From positions 62,001-126,000 of the forward strand of contig NZ_JAMBOG010000002.1 in assembly GCF_023715525.1 (NCBI RefSeq): a DNA stretch of 64,000 bases. Reading direction: 5' to 3'. The position numbers and the translations under genes are program-made. Below are positions 1 through 8,837 of the stretch, one piece after another (the stretch's first letter is position 1; the number at the start of each line of letters is the position of its first letter). This stretch comes from Kocuria rosea. Its GTDB lineage: Bacteria; Actinomycetota; Actinomycetes; Actinomycetales; Micrococcaceae. Under the pieces are notes generated by a model. The model ran no database searches and was not told the DNA's origin. It saw nothing but the letters and a program-made list of their open reading frames with translations.

Positions 1-41
1 TGGACCCGTCCGGCGCGCCCCTGGGCAGTCCCCTGGGCGGG

Positions 42-794
42 GTGGGCAGCGGCGAGGGCCTCGACCTGCCGGCCGGCTCCTCGCCCAGCGGTGTGGGCGT
101 GGTCGACAAGGCGTCGATGATCCTCGACGCCCTCGAGGCGGGCCCTGCCACGCTGGCCCAGCTGGTGACCGCCACGGGCCTGGCCCGCCCGACGGTCCAC
201 CGCCTGGCCGTGGCCCTCGCCCACCACCGCTTCGTGGGCCGCGACATCCAGGGCCGGTTCGTGCTGGGCACGCGGCTCGTGGAGCTGGCCTCCGCCGCGG
301 GCGAGGACCGGCTCATCGCCGCCGCCGGGCCCGTGCTGGTCCAGCTGCGCGACGCCACCGGGGAGTCCGCGCAGATCTTCCGCCGGCAGGGCGACTGGCG
401 TGTGTGCGTCGCCTCGGCCGAGCGGCCCATCGGCCTGCGGGACACGATCCCCGTGGGCACGCAGCTGTCGATGAAGGCGGGCTCCGCCGCCCAGGTCCTC
501 GTGGCGTGGGAGGACCACGACCGCCTGCTCGAGGGGCTGCGGCACGCGCGCTTCTCCGCCACGGTCCTGGCGGGGGTCCGCCGCCGCGGCTGGGCCCAGT
601 CGCTGGGCGAGCGCGAGCCGGGGATCGCGTCGGTGTCGGCGCCGGTGCGGGGGCCGTCGGGGCGCGTGATCGCCGCCGTGTCCATCTCCGGGCCGATCGA
701 GCGGCTCACCCGCCAGCCCGGGCGCCTGCACGCCGAGGTCGTGGTGCAGGCGGCCCGCCAGCTCACGGAGGCGGTGCGGGCCGCCGCGCAGTAG
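42..794 (+). CDS. ndgR: IclR-family regulator, NdgR/LtbR type
   Basis: Transcriptional regulator of the IclR family. A winged helix-turn-helix (about residues 15-75, with GLARPTVHRLAVAL as recognition helix) is followed by the IclR effector domain, including GESAQIFRRQGDWRVCVA, SMKAGSAAQV and the C-terminal SGPIERLTRQPGRLH stretch. From memory these segments match Streptomyces NdgR and Corynebacterium LtbR closely; those proteins control leuCD and other amino-acid genes and normally sit beside leuCD. leuCD would therefore be expected just left of the window, which cannot be seen. The start is uncertain: no stop lies upstream in this frame before the window edge, and homologues begin near the GVGVVDK segment, so the N-terminus may differ by up to 15-20 residues either way. 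No good ribosome binding site precedes the GTG used here. Confidence 0.88.
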   Translation: MGSGEGLDLPAGSSPSGVGVVDKASMILDALEAGPATLAQLVTATGLARPTVHRLAVALAHHRFVGRDIQGRFVLGTRLVELASAAGEDRLIAAAGPVLVQLRDATGESAQIFRRQGDWRVCVASAERPIGLRDTIPVGTQLSMKAGSAAQVLVAWEDHDRLLEGLRHARFSATVLAGVRRRGWAQSLGEREPGIASVSAPVRGPSGRVIAAVSISGPIERLTRQPGRLHAEVVVQAARQLTEAVRAAAQ

Positions 795-908
795 CGCCGG
801 GACCGTGCCTGCGAGCGCCGGGGCCCGCAGAGCTCCTCTTGCGCCCCGGATTCCCGCGCGAGTAGCGTGAACGCCATCCGGCCAGGAACCCGCCCGGAGG
901 TGGCGGCC

Positions 909-2651
909 ATGGATGACTCGGCTCCGGTCATGCTGCTCGCGACCAAGGACCCGGTCTCCCGGGCAATCCTGGGAGATGAGCTGCGCCGGCGCTACGGCGC
1001 CGACTACGAGGTCGTGGTCTGCGGCGACCACGCCCATGCCCGGGCGGTGCTCGAGGGGCTCCGCCGCTGGCATCGCGCGGTGGCCCTCATCGTCGGGTGC
1101 TACGGTCCTGCCGACCGCGACGGGCTGGACTTCCTGCGGCGCGCCTACGTCGACCACCCGGCCGCCAAACGGGCCGTCGCGGTGACCTGGGGCGACTTCG
1201 CCAGCGCCCCCGCCGTGCTCGGGGCCGTCGCCCGGGGCCACGCCGACCTGCTCGTCCTGCGCCCCGAGGGCCCCCGCGACGAGGAGTTCCACGGCGCGAT
1301 CACCGACGCCCTCGACGACTGGCACCTCGCCCAGGGCGGAGGGTTCGAGGCGGTCCGGCTGATCGGGGAGCAGCGCGACGGACGGACCCACTCGCTGCGC
1401 GACATCCTCGGTCGCAACCACATCCCCGTGGGCTTCCACCCGGTCGGGTCCGCGGCGACGCAGCGGATGCTGGCGGGCCTGGGCCTGCACGAGCCCGAGC
1501 TGCCGGTCCTGGTGCTGGAGTTCACCTCCCCGCCGACCGTCCTCGTGAACCCCAGCAACCTGGAGATCGCCGACGCGTTCGGGCTGAACCGGCCCCCGCC
1601 GACGGACAAGGTCTTCGACGTCGTCGTCGTCGGCGCCGGCCCCGCCGGACTCGCCGCGGCGGTGTACGCCTCGTCCGAGGGGCTCTCCACGATGGTCGTG
1701 GAGCAGCAGGCCGTGGGGGGCCAGGCCGGCACCAGTTCGCTGATCCGCAACTACCCGGGCTTCTCCCGCGGCGTGAGCGGGGCCCACCTGGCCTACCGGT
1801 CCTTCCAGCAGGCCTGGGTCTTCGGCACCGACTTCCTGTTCATGCGCCAGGTGGAGGGCCTCGGGGCCGACGGGGCCGTGCGCACGGTGACGACGTCCGA
1901 CGGCGGGGTCGTGCGGGGCCGCACGGTCGTGGTGGCCACGGGCGTGGACTACCGCCGCCTCGGCGTGCCCCGGCTGGAGGAGCTGGTCGGCAGGGGCGTC
2001 TTCTACGGCGCCGCCGTCTCCGAGGCGCCGTCGCTGGCCGGGCAGCCTGCCTGCGTCGTGGGCGGCGGCAACTCGGCCGGGCAGGCCGCCCTGCACGTCG
2101 CGCGGTACGCGGAGCACGTGACGCTGCTGGTGCGGGGCCCCTCCCTGGCCGCGACCATGTCCGACTACCTCATCGCCCAGCTCGAGGCGACCGGGAACGT
2201 GACGATCCGCTACGGAACCGTGGTCGTGGGGGCCCGAGAGCTGGACGGGTCTCTCGCCGCCGTCGAGGTCGCCGCCACCGGGGGCTCCGGCGGAGCCTCC
2301 ACCGAGGAGATCGAGGCGGCCGGCCTGTTCGTGCTGATCGGTTCGGCGCCGCGGACGTCGTGGCTGCCCGCCACGGTGCTGCGCGACCGCTCCGGGTTCC
2401 TGCGCACGGGCGGCACCTGGGACACCGGGGACGCCGGACCGGCCAGGGCCCCGCTGCCGCTGGAGACCAGCATGCCGGGCGTCTTCGCAATCGGCGACGT
2501 CCGGGCCGGCTCGATCAAGCGGGTGGCGACCGCTGTCGGGGACGGCGCGACCGTGGTCTCGCTCCTGCACGGCTACCTCGCCGAGCACCCGCCGCCCGCG
2601 GCCCGGGCGGCCGTCCCCGAGGAGCCGGTCGGCGATGCGCCCCTCGGCTGA
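909..2651 (+). CDS. Degenerate receiver domain fused to thioredoxin-reductase-like FAD oxidoreductase
   Basis: About 580 residues. The ATG is chosen because CGGAGG lies eight bases upstream; an in-frame GTG at 867 lacks this. Residues 1-130 resemble a response-regulator receiver, but the usual phospho-acceptor Asp position reads LIVGCYGP, so it is probably a pseudo-receiver. Residues about 155-225 look thioredoxin-like without a CXXC. The rest is a thioredoxin-reductase fold with an FAD-binding GAGPAGLAAAVYAS, an NADPH-binding GGGNSAGQAAL and a C-terminal FAD motif around GVFAIGDVRAGSIKRVA. The redox CATC site of true TrxB is replaced by YGAAVSEAPS; the whole protein has three scattered cysteines and no CXXC. 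Such fusions are known in actinobacteria, but their substrate is unknown to me. It overlaps the next gene by 17 bases. Confidence 0.9.
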   Translation: MDDSAPVMLLATKDPVSRAILGDELRRRYGADYEVVVCGDHAHARAVLEGLRRWHRAVALIVGCYGPADRDGLDFLRRAYVDHPAAKRAVAVTWGDFASAPAVLGAVARGHADLLVLRPEGPRDEEFHGAITDALDDWHLAQGGGFEAVRLIGEQRDGRTHSLRDILGRNHIPVGFHPVGSAATQRMLAGLGLHEPELPVLVLEFTSPPTVLVNPSNLEIADAFGLNRPPPTDKVFDVVVVGAGPAGLAAAVYASSEGLSTMVVEQQAVGGQAGTSSLIRNYPGFSRGVSGAHLAYRSFQQAWVFGTDFLFMRQVEGLGADGAVRTVTTSDGGVVRGRTVVVATGVDYRRLGVPRLEELVGRGVFYGAAVSEAPSLAGQPACVVGGGNSAGQAALHVARYAEHVTLLVRGPSLAATMSDYLIAQLEATGNVTIRYGTVVVGARELDGSLAAVEVAATGGSGGASTEEIEAAGLFVLIGSAPRTSWLPATVLRDRSGFLRTGGTWDTGDAGPARAPLPLETSMPGVFAIGDVRAGSIKRVATAVGDGATVVSLLHGYLAEHPPPAARAAVPEEPVGDAPLG

Positions 2652-3507
2652 GGCCGCCGCGGTGGTCCCGTCGGTGCGGAGGCTGCTCTACGTCGCCGCG
2701 TTCCTGGTGTTCCTCGCGGGGCTGGTGCTCTTCGTGTTCCCGCTGCGGACCGCGGACTGGTTCGCCTGGACCATCGAGCCGCCCATGACCGCCGTCTTCC
2801 TCGGCGCGGCGTACTGGTCGAGCGCGGTCCTCGAGGTGGCGGGCGCCCGCTCCGCCGGCTGGGACCGGGCGAGGCTGGCGGTCTGGCCGGTGTTCGTCTT
2901 CACGGCACTGACCCTCGCAGTGACCCTGCTCCACCTCGAGCGCTTCCACCTGTCGCCGGACCACCCGCCGCTGGCCCGGGTCGCCGCCTGGGCGTGGCTG
3001 GCCATCTACGCCGGGGTGCCCGTGGCGATGCTCGACGTCAGCCGGCGCCAGACCCGGTCCCGGCAGCCGGCCGCGGACTGCGCGGCGGTGGCCCGAGCGC
3101 CTCTGCCGCCCGGGCTGCGGCTCCTCCTGGGGGGCATCGCCGCTGCGCAGCTGACGGTCGGCGCCGCGCTCCTGGCACTGCCCGCGCAGGCCGCGACGCT
3201 GTGGCCCTGGCCGCTGACCCCGCTCACGGCGAGGGCGCTCGGGGCCTGGCTGGTCGGCCTGGGGTGGGCGGCGGCGTATGCCCGGTGGAGGGGGGACGCC
3301 CGCACCGTCCGCCCCCTCGGGCTGAGCGCCCTCGTCTTCGCGCTCCTGCAGGCGATCGCCCTGGTGAGGTACGGCGACGCCCTGGCGTGGGACGGCGCGC
3401 CCGCGATCGGCTTCGCCACCGTACTGCTCGCCGTCGGCGTCGCGGGCGGATGGATCGTCGCCCTGGACCCGGTCCCCGCCCGCCGCTGGGAGCGGCGCCC
3501 GGACTAG
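2635..3507 (+). CDS. Polytopic membrane protein of unknown function
   Basis: 290 residues and about seven hydrophobic segments: roughly LLYVAAFLVFLAGLVLFVF, then spans near residues 45-65, 80-100, 115-130, 160-185, 195-215 and 225-275. No catalytic motif or Pfam-like signature is recognised. The ATG lies inside the end of the upstream flavoprotein gene (17-base overlap), with a GAGG-like ribosome binding site within that gene, so the two are probably translated together. This suggests the membrane protein and the degenerate thioredoxin-reductase fusion work together, for example as membrane anchor or electron acceptor, but that is inference. It converges with the GTPase gene five bases downstream. 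Confidence 0.75.
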   Translation: MRPSAEAAAVVPSVRRLLYVAAFLVFLAGLVLFVFPLRTADWFAWTIEPPMTAVFLGAAYWSSAVLEVAGARSAGWDRARLAVWPVFVFTALTLAVTLLHLERFHLSPDHPPLARVAAWAWLAIYAGVPVAMLDVSRRQTRSRQPAADCAAVARAPLPPGLRLLLGGIAAAQLTVGAALLALPAQAATLWPWPLTPLTARALGAWLVGLGWAAAYARWRGDARTVRPLGLSALVFALLQAIALVRYGDALAWDGAPAIGFATVLLAVGVAGGWIVALDPVPARRWERRPD

Positions 3508-3512
3508 GGGCC

Positions 3513-5201
3513 TCAGCGCCGCAGCGCCGCCAGCGCCGCCCGGAAGGCGGCGAAGGCCTCGAGCTCCGCCCGCACGGGCTCGACGACGGTGCGCTGTCCC
3601 GCCTCGGCGACCGACGCGCGCAGCTTCCGGCGCACGGAGCGCTCCCGCATCCGGGCGCCGAAGCCGGCGAGGACCCGCCCGGTCAGGGCCAGGAACAGCC
3701 CGAGGACCACCCCGGCCAGCACGAGCAGCGTGGGCACCGGCAGCGGGAAGCCCTCGACGTAGGGCGGCGGGGGCACCGGGATCTGGAAGTACTCGAGCAG
3801 GAACAGTCCGAGCAGCCACACGAGGCCGGCCACCACGGCGAGCATCGCGAGCCACTGCAGCACGTCGAAGACGATCCACCACCAGGACGTGCGGCGGGCC
3901 CGGAAGTCGGTGCGGGCGATGGCCTGGTCGATCGCGTCGGGCAGGCGCGCCTCGTGGGTGCGGGCGGCCTGGCGAAGGGAACGGGTCCAGGGCTCGGCCG
4001 CGCCGGAGGCCGCGTCGTGCGCGAACGTGCGCACGGCCGAGTCCGCGGCGGCCCGCTGAGCGGCGCCCAGGGGCGGCAGGGAGGTGCGGTTGACCTCGGG
4101 GTTGACGCTGTCGCCGCGGTCGAGGTTGAGCCGGCGCAGCGGGTCCTTGCGGAACTTCTGCAGCCAGCGGGTGGCGATCCACCCGGTGTGCCCGGTGGCG
4201 TGCAGGGTGTAGGACTTCCCGGCGGCCCGGGCGATGCCGGACACGTTGGCCGCCTGCGCGAGCCCGTCGGCGAGCCGCTCCTCGGCCTGCGGGGTGATCC
4301 CGGCCGGCTCGCCGCCGCCGGAGGCCTGCGCGAGGAGCTCGGCGGCGTCGGTGACGTCGGCGTCGAGGCGGGCCCCGGCCGCGGCCCGGGAGTCGGCGAC
4401 CTGCCGGATCCGGGCGCGCAGGGCCTCGACGCCCTCCCCCGTGAGCGCGGAGACGGCCACGGGCTTCGACAGCCCGGTGGTCGGCAGCCCGTCCTCGGCC
4501 ACGAGCTCCTCGAGGGAGCGCATCACCGCGGGGACCTCGGCGGGCGGGAGCCGGTCCACCTGGTTCATCACGACCATGGTCACGGCGCCGTGCCGGGCCA
4601 GGGGCGCGATGAACTCCTGGTGGATGATCGCGTCCGCGTACTTCTGCGGGTCCACGACCCACACCACGACGTCGACCATCCCGACGAGGCGCTGCACGAT
4701 GGTGCGGTGGTGCAGGCTCACGGAGTCGAAGTCGGGCAGGTCGAGCAGGATCAGCCCGCCGGGGGCCTCGGGGGCGGGCGCGCCGGTGAACCGCCCCTTG
4801 ACGCGGCTCCAGCGGCCCGCGTCCTCCTGCCCGGTGGGCAGGGGCGTGTCGACGTGGTGGCGCTGGGCGACGTCGAGCCAGTCCAGGAGGGGCTCGCTGC
4901 CGGCCTCGCCCCACACCGCCGCGAGGGGCTGGGAAGTGGTGGGGCGGCGGGCGGCGGTACGGGCGATCTCCCGGCCCACGACGGCGTTGAACAGGGTGGA
5001 CTTCCCGGAGCCCGTGGCCCCGAAGAAACCGACCACCGTGTGGTCGGCGGACAGGGAGCGGCGCTCGGCGGCACGGTCGAGCACGGTGCGCGCGGTGGCC
5101 ACGGCGTCGTCGTCGAGACGGCCCTCGGCGAGGTCGGTGGCGCGCGCCAGCGCCGTGAGCCGCTCGGACAGGGTCGGGGCGGCCTGCTTCGCCGGGCTCA
5201 C
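3513..5201 (-). CDS. Dynamin-like/YfjP-type GTPase with C-terminal membrane anchor (second of pair)
   Basis: About 562 residues. Walker A GATGSGKSTLFNAVVG is followed by G3 DLPDFDS and G4 NQVD, all three canonical. Two hydrophobic segments lie at about residues 440-470 and 485-510, leaving a short basic tail, so it is probably a membrane-bound GTPase. The GTG start at 5201 is chosen because it overlaps the stop of the upstream gene as GTGA, preceded by GGGGGAG; longer reading through the upstream gene is a frame artefact. Paired GTPases of this layout are common in actinobacteria and are linked by family resemblance to dynamin/50S-associated GTPases; the cellular role is not established. The coupling implies a fixed ratio with its partner. 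Confidence 0.85.
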   Translation of the reverse strand: MSPAKQAAPTLSERLTALARATDLAEGRLDDDAVATARTVLDRAAERRSLSADHTVVGFFGATGSGKSTLFNAVVGREIARTAARRPTTSQPLAAVWGEAGSEPLLDWLDVAQRHHVDTPLPTGQEDAGRWSRVKGRFTGAPAPEAPGGLILLDLPDFDSVSLHHRTIVQRLVGMVDVVVWVVDPQKYADAIIHQEFIAPLARHGAVTMVVMNQVDRLPPAEVPAVMRSLEELVAEDGLPTTGLSKPVAVSALTGEGVEALRARIRQVADSRAAAGARLDADVTDAAELLAQASGGGEPAGITPQAEERLADGLAQAANVSGIARAAGKSYTLHATGHTGWIATRWLQKFRKDPLRRLNLDRGDSVNPEVNRTSLPPLGAAQRAAADSAVRTFAHDAASGAAEPWTRSLRQAARTHEARLPDAIDQAIARTDFRARRTSWWWIVFDVLQWLAMLAVVAGLVWLLGLFLLEYFQIPVPPPPYVEGFPLPVPTLLVLAGVVLGLFLALTGRVLAGFGARMRERSVRRKLRASVAEAGQRTVVEPVRAELEAFAAFRAALAALRR

Positions 5202-7024
5202 CGGCGCTCCCCCGTGCCGTCGACGGCGGAGCTGCCGCCCGGGTCCCCGCCCGGGTCCCCGGTGGTGCCGTCCCCCACGCCGCGCCCGGCGGCGCGCACC
5301 CGCTCGGCGGCGGCCTTGAGCTCGTGGGCCTGCGGGTGGCCCTCCAGGACGTCGAGGCGGCGCAGGAACACGTCCGCCTGCTCGTCCATGAGCTCGTGGA
5401 TGCGCACCTCGAGGTTGCGCCGGGCCTCCTCGGCCATGCGCCGCACGGCGTCCTCGCCGAAGACGGCCTCCAGGAGCTTGGTCCCGACCACGCCGGAGCC
5501 GCCGGCGATGCCGACCTCCAGCCCGGTGAGCCCGCCCGTCATGGAGAACACCCCGATCATGAGGATCACGGTCAGGGCGTTGACGCCCAGGGACATCGCC
5601 CGGGCCTGGGTCCGCTTGCCCGCGCCCTCGCGCTGGATGAGCGCCATGAGGTCGCTCTGCCACGCGCGGATCTGCTCGCCGGTGCGCTCGGGGAAGTCGG
5701 CGGGGAGGGAGCCGAGGTCGCTGTCGCCGAGCAGCACGCGCCCGGCGGTCTCGGCCTGCCAGCGCCGCTCGGCGGTCTCGGCCGCGCGGGCGGCCTCCTC
5801 GACGATCACGGTCTGCAGGCCGGTCTCGATGGCCTCCTCGACCTGCACCTCCGGGGCGGGCCGGCCGGTGAAGAAGGCCGTCAGCCGGTCGCGCATCCGC
5901 CCGACCCCGGCCTCGAGGTTGCGGAAGAACTCGCCGGTGCCCACGAAGTCCTGCCAGCGGGCGAGCACCTCCCCGCGCAGCAGCGTGCCGTCCCGGGTCG
6001 AGTCGACGACGGAGGCCAGCGCCTCCTCGAACGCCCGCTCGACGTCCGCGCGCAGCTGCGCCTCGACGCGCTGCTGGGCGAGCACGGCGTCACCGGCCGC
6101 GTCGGTGCGGTCGGCGATCGAGCGCACGGCACCGCCGAGGGTGCGGCGGGCGATCTCGGAGCGCGCCGCGGCGTCGCGGCCCAGCGCGGCGAGGTAGTCG
6201 ACCACGGGGGCGACGACGGGCGGGGGCAGCATCCCGGTCTCGTTGAGCGGCGACTCCGGGACCACGAAGACGGGGGCGTCGGCCAGGCCCTGCTCGGCGA
6301 GCATCCGCCCCAAGTCCTCCTGGATCTCGGCCTCGAGCCCCGGCGGGACCCGATCGAGGACCACCGCCACGGTGATGTCGCGCTGGGCGGCCTCCACGAG
6401 CAGCCGCCACGGGACGGCGTCGGCGTAGCGGTTGGCGGTGGTGACGAACAGCCACAGGTCGGCGGCGGCCAGCAGCTGCCCGGCGAGGCGGCGGTTCTCG
6501 TCGGAGATCGAGTCCACGTCCGGGGCGTCGAGCAGGGCGACGCCCTCCGGGATGCGCGGCTCGGCGAGCAGCACGAGCGCCTGCCCGTCCGCCGTGCCGG
6601 GCAGGGACCGGGGCGAGGACGTGTCCGCGGCGCCCGAGCCGGCGGGGGTGACCTTCCGCGCGTGGATCCGGCTCAGGTGCGGCAGCACCCGCTGGGTCGA
6701 GAACGCCTCGGCGTCGCGCGGGTGGTGGATGAGGATGGGCTGGCGGGTGGTGGGGCGGATCGCCCCCGACCGGGTCACGGGGTGGCCCACGATCGCGTTG
6801 ACCAGCGTGGACTTGCCCGCGCCGGTGGAGCCGCCCACCACCGCGAGCAGCGGGGCGTCGAGGGAGCGCACCCGGGGCAGGACGTAGTCGTCGAGCTGAG
6901 CCACCGCCCGCTGGACGTCCTCCCGCTCCCGCAGGACGGTGCTCGTGGACAGCGGCAGGCTCGACGCCGCGAGCAGGGCCCGCGCGTCCTCGAGCGCTCT
7001 GAGGATCTCCGTCTGGTCGGTCAC
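5198..7024 (-). CDS. Dynamin-like GTPase (first of pair)
   Basis: About 608 residues. Walker A VGGSTGAGKSTLVNAIVG near residue 68 and G3 DAPDVDS are clear. The G4 position reads VVLDRVPP rather than N/TKxD, so base recognition may be altered. A long Glu/Arg-rich helical region follows, then a hydrophobic glycine-rich segment near residues 490-530 and a charged helical tail. An in-frame GTG at 7024 is used: the nearby ATG at 7032 meets a stop after three codons, and an upstream in-frame start at 7096 would run through a strong terminator hairpin. The stop overlaps the next GTPase start by four bases. The likely role is membrane remodelling or GTP-dependent stress protection, by family analogy only. 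Confidence 0.85.
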   Translation of the reverse strand: MTDQTEILRALEDARALLAASSLPLSTSTVLREREDVQRAVAQLDDYVLPRVRSLDAPLLAVVGGSTGAGKSTLVNAIVGHPVTRSGAIRPTTRQPILIHHPRDAEAFSTQRVLPHLSRIHARKVTPAGSGAADTSSPRSLPGTADGQALVLLAEPRIPEGVALLDAPDVDSISDENRRLAGQLLAAADLWLFVTTANRYADAVPWRLLVEAAQRDITVAVVLDRVPPGLEAEIQEDLGRMLAEQGLADAPVFVVPESPLNETGMLPPPVVAPVVDYLAALGRDAAARSEIARRTLGGAVRSIADRTDAAGDAVLAQQRVEAQLRADVERAFEEALASVVDSTRDGTLLRGEVLARWQDFVGTGEFFRNLEAGVGRMRDRLTAFFTGRPAPEVQVEEAIETGLQTVIVEEAARAAETAERRWQAETAGRVLLGDSDLGSLPADFPERTGEQIRAWQSDLMALIQREGAGKRTQARAMSLGVNALTVILMIGVFSMTGGLTGLEVGIAGGSGVVGTKLLEAVFGEDAVRRMAEEARRNLEVRIHELMDEQADVFLRRLDVLEGHPQAHELKAAAERVRAAGRGVGDGTTGDPGGDPGGSSAVDGTGERR

Positions 7025-7050
7025 AGCCTCATTGTGCCAGTAAGCCTGCT

Positions 7051-7092
7051 GTGCACCCATGCTCCCCGCGCTCGCGGGGGGCATGGGTGCAC
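7051..7092 (-). terminator. Strong hairpin terminator
   Basis: A 20-base-pair inverted repeat with one G.T wobble and a two-base centre (7051-7070 pairing with 7073-7092). It lies between the end of the oxidoreductase gene and the start of the GTPase operon, so it probably ends the former transcript and insulates the latter. Confidence 0.8.
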
Positions 7093-7126
7093 GCACCGGG
7101 CCCGGAGGGGCGGGGCCCGGCGGGGC

Positions 7127-8047
7127 TCAGGGCATCCGGACGGCGATCTTGCCGCGGACGTGGCCCTGCGCACTGAGCCGGTACGCCTCCGCGGCCTCGT
7201 CCAGCGGGACCGTCCGGGCGAGCTCGACCTGCACCGCGCCGCCGTCGACCAGGCGGCTCAGCTGCGTGAGGTCCTCGGCGGAGGGGCGCACCCACATCCA
7301 GGTGCCGCCGTGGGCCTCGACGGCGTCGTCGGCGATGGAGGCGTGCCGGCCGCCCCCCGCGAGCACCGCCAGGGTCTGCTCCACGACCCCGCCCACGAGG
7401 TCGACGACGACGTCCACCCCGCCGGGCGCGAGCGCGCGGACGCGCTCCGGCAGGCCGTCCCCGTAGGCGACCGGCTCGGCGCCGAGCCCGCGCAGGTAGT
7501 CGTGGTTGGCCTCCGAGGCCGTGCCGATCACCCGGGCGCCGCGGGCGAGCGCGAGCTGGACCGCGAAGCCGCCCACGCCGCCGGAGGCGTTGTGGATCAG
7601 CACGGTCTCGTCGGCGGCGACTCCCAGGCGGCCGAGGACCTGGTACGCGCTGAGCCCGGCCAGCGGCAGGGCGGCGGCCCGGTCCCAGTCCGAGGACGCG
7701 GGCTTCGGCGCGAGCAGGCGCGAGGGCAGGGCCACGTACTCGGCCATGGTGCCGCCGTGCACCCAGTCGGTGCGGGCGTAGGCGACGACCTCGTCGCCCG
7801 GGGACCACTCGGGCACGTCGATGCCGACGGACTCCACGACCCCGGCGACGTCCCAGCCGGGCACCACGGGGAACTGGACCTCCATGAGGGCGTCCAGGCC
7901 CCCGGACATGATCTTCCAGTCGACCGGGTTGACGGCGGCGCTGCGCACCTTCACCAGCACCCATCCGGGCGGGACCTTGGGCAGGGGCAGCTCGGTGAGC
8001 TCGAGGACGTCGGGGTCGCCGTAGCGTGCGTAGGCCAGTGCTCTCAT
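7127..8047 (-). CDS. NADP-dependent quinone oxidoreductase-like MDR enzyme
   Basis: 306 residues of the zinc-independent medium-chain dehydrogenase/reductase family. The N-terminal GroES-like domain has SAAVNPVDWKIMSG and VVPGWDVAGVVESVG; the Rossmann domain has HNASGGVGGFAVQLA, where GGVGG binds the NADPH phosphate-ribose. No zinc ligands are present. The ATG start matches the family N-terminus (MRALAYARYGDP). The likely reaction is NADPH-dependent reduction of quinones or enals; the substrate is unknown. It is transcribed alone: hairpins lie on both sides. Confidence 0.9.
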   Translation of the reverse strand: MRALAYARYGDPDVLELTELPLPKVPPGWVLVKVRSAAVNPVDWKIMSGGLDALMEVQFPVVPGWDVAGVVESVGIDVPEWSPGDEVVAYARTDWVHGGTMAEYVALPSRLLAPKPASSDWDRAAALPLAGLSAYQVLGRLGVAADETVLIHNASGGVGGFAVQLALARGARVIGTASEANHDYLRGLGAEPVAYGDGLPERVRALAPGGVDVVVDLVGGVVEQTLAVLAGGGRHASIADDAVEAHGGTWMWVRPSAEDLTQLSRLVDGGAVQVELARTVPLDEAAEAYRLSAQGHVRGKIAVRMP

Positions 8048-8112
8048 GCCCGGGCAACGGGGCCTCCCGGTGGACTATTCCCCGGGCGCCGGGGGCCGGG
8101 CCGGAACGAGGA

Positions 8113-8146
8113 GATCCCACGGCGCGCACGGGCGCGCCGTGGGATC
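8113..8146 (-). terminator. Hairpin terminator
   Basis: A perfect 15-base-pair stem with a four-base loop (8113-8127 with 8132-8146), placed 22 bases beyond the end of the copper-binding protein gene. Confidence 0.75.
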
Positions 8147-8168
8147 CGCCCGTGGCGAGGCGCCGGGC

Positions 8169-8576
8169 TCAGCCCAGCGCGTCGACCAGCTCCGAGCACG
8201 CGGCCTCGCAGCGCCGGCAGGCCTCGGCGCAGATCCGGCAGTGCTCGTGCATGGACGCGTGGCGTTCGCACTCGTCGGCGCAGGCCTTGCACGCCATCCA
8301 GCACGCCTGCACCGCCGAGAGCGTGATGTTCGCGTCGTAGCCGGTGTGCCTCGACAGCACCCGCCCGGTCGCCTCGCACAGATCCGCGCAGTCCAGGTTG
8401 GTGCGGATGCACTTGGTCAGCTGGGCGACCATGTCCTCGGACAGGCACGCGTCCGCGCACGCGGTGCAGGTCTGGGCGCACTCGAAGCAGGCGGCGATGC
8501 AGGCCGCCAGCTTGCCCCGGTCCACCCCGCCCAGGTCCTTCGGGTAGGCCTCGAGCATCGCTGTCACGTGGGTCAT
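8169..8576 (-). CDS. Cysteine-rich four-helix copper-binding protein (DUF326/Csp-like)
   Basis: 135 residues with 18 cysteines arranged as CxxxC, CxxC and CxxxCxxC pairs along predicted helices, for example CIAACFECAQTCTACADAC and HCRICAEACRRCEAAC. This is the pattern of the Csp/DUF326 family, whose members bind many Cu(I) ions inside a four-helix bundle. No signal peptide is seen, so it is cytosolic. The ATG at 8576 is preceded by AAGGAG at good distance. The likely role is cytosolic copper storage or buffering; the CopB-like ATPase six kilobases away is a plausible functional partner, although they are not in one operon. Confidence 0.88.
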   Translation of the reverse strand: MTHVTAMLEAYPKDLGGVDRGKLAACIAACFECAQTCTACADACLSEDMVAQLTKCIRTNLDCADLCEATGRVLSRHTGYDANITLSAVQACWMACKACADECERHASMHEHCRICAEACRRCEAACSELVDALG

Positions 8577-8837
8577 GGTCCCGCTCCTTCGTCCGTGCGG
8601 CGCCGGGACGGTTCCCGGGCACCGGCCCTGCGGTGGGGGGTGCGATCGGCGGCCCGCGGGTGCGCTCCGGCGGTCACGTCGCCGACAGTAGCCCGGTGGT
8701 CGCCCCGGGTGAAGACCCGGGCGCCGAAGCGTCGACGATGACGTCGCACCCGGGCCTCCTCCCGCGCCGCCCCGGGGCACGGCGGGGCCCCGCGCCGCGG
8801 GCGTCCGCGGCACGGGACCCCGGGGACGGGTCCTGCC

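Noticed and set aside
5324-8326. Open frame of 1000 codons on the plus strand
   Set aside because: It is antisense to two GTPases and an MDR gene with clear motifs; composition is Gly/Arg/Leu-rich without a fold, typical of a GC-rich shadow frame.
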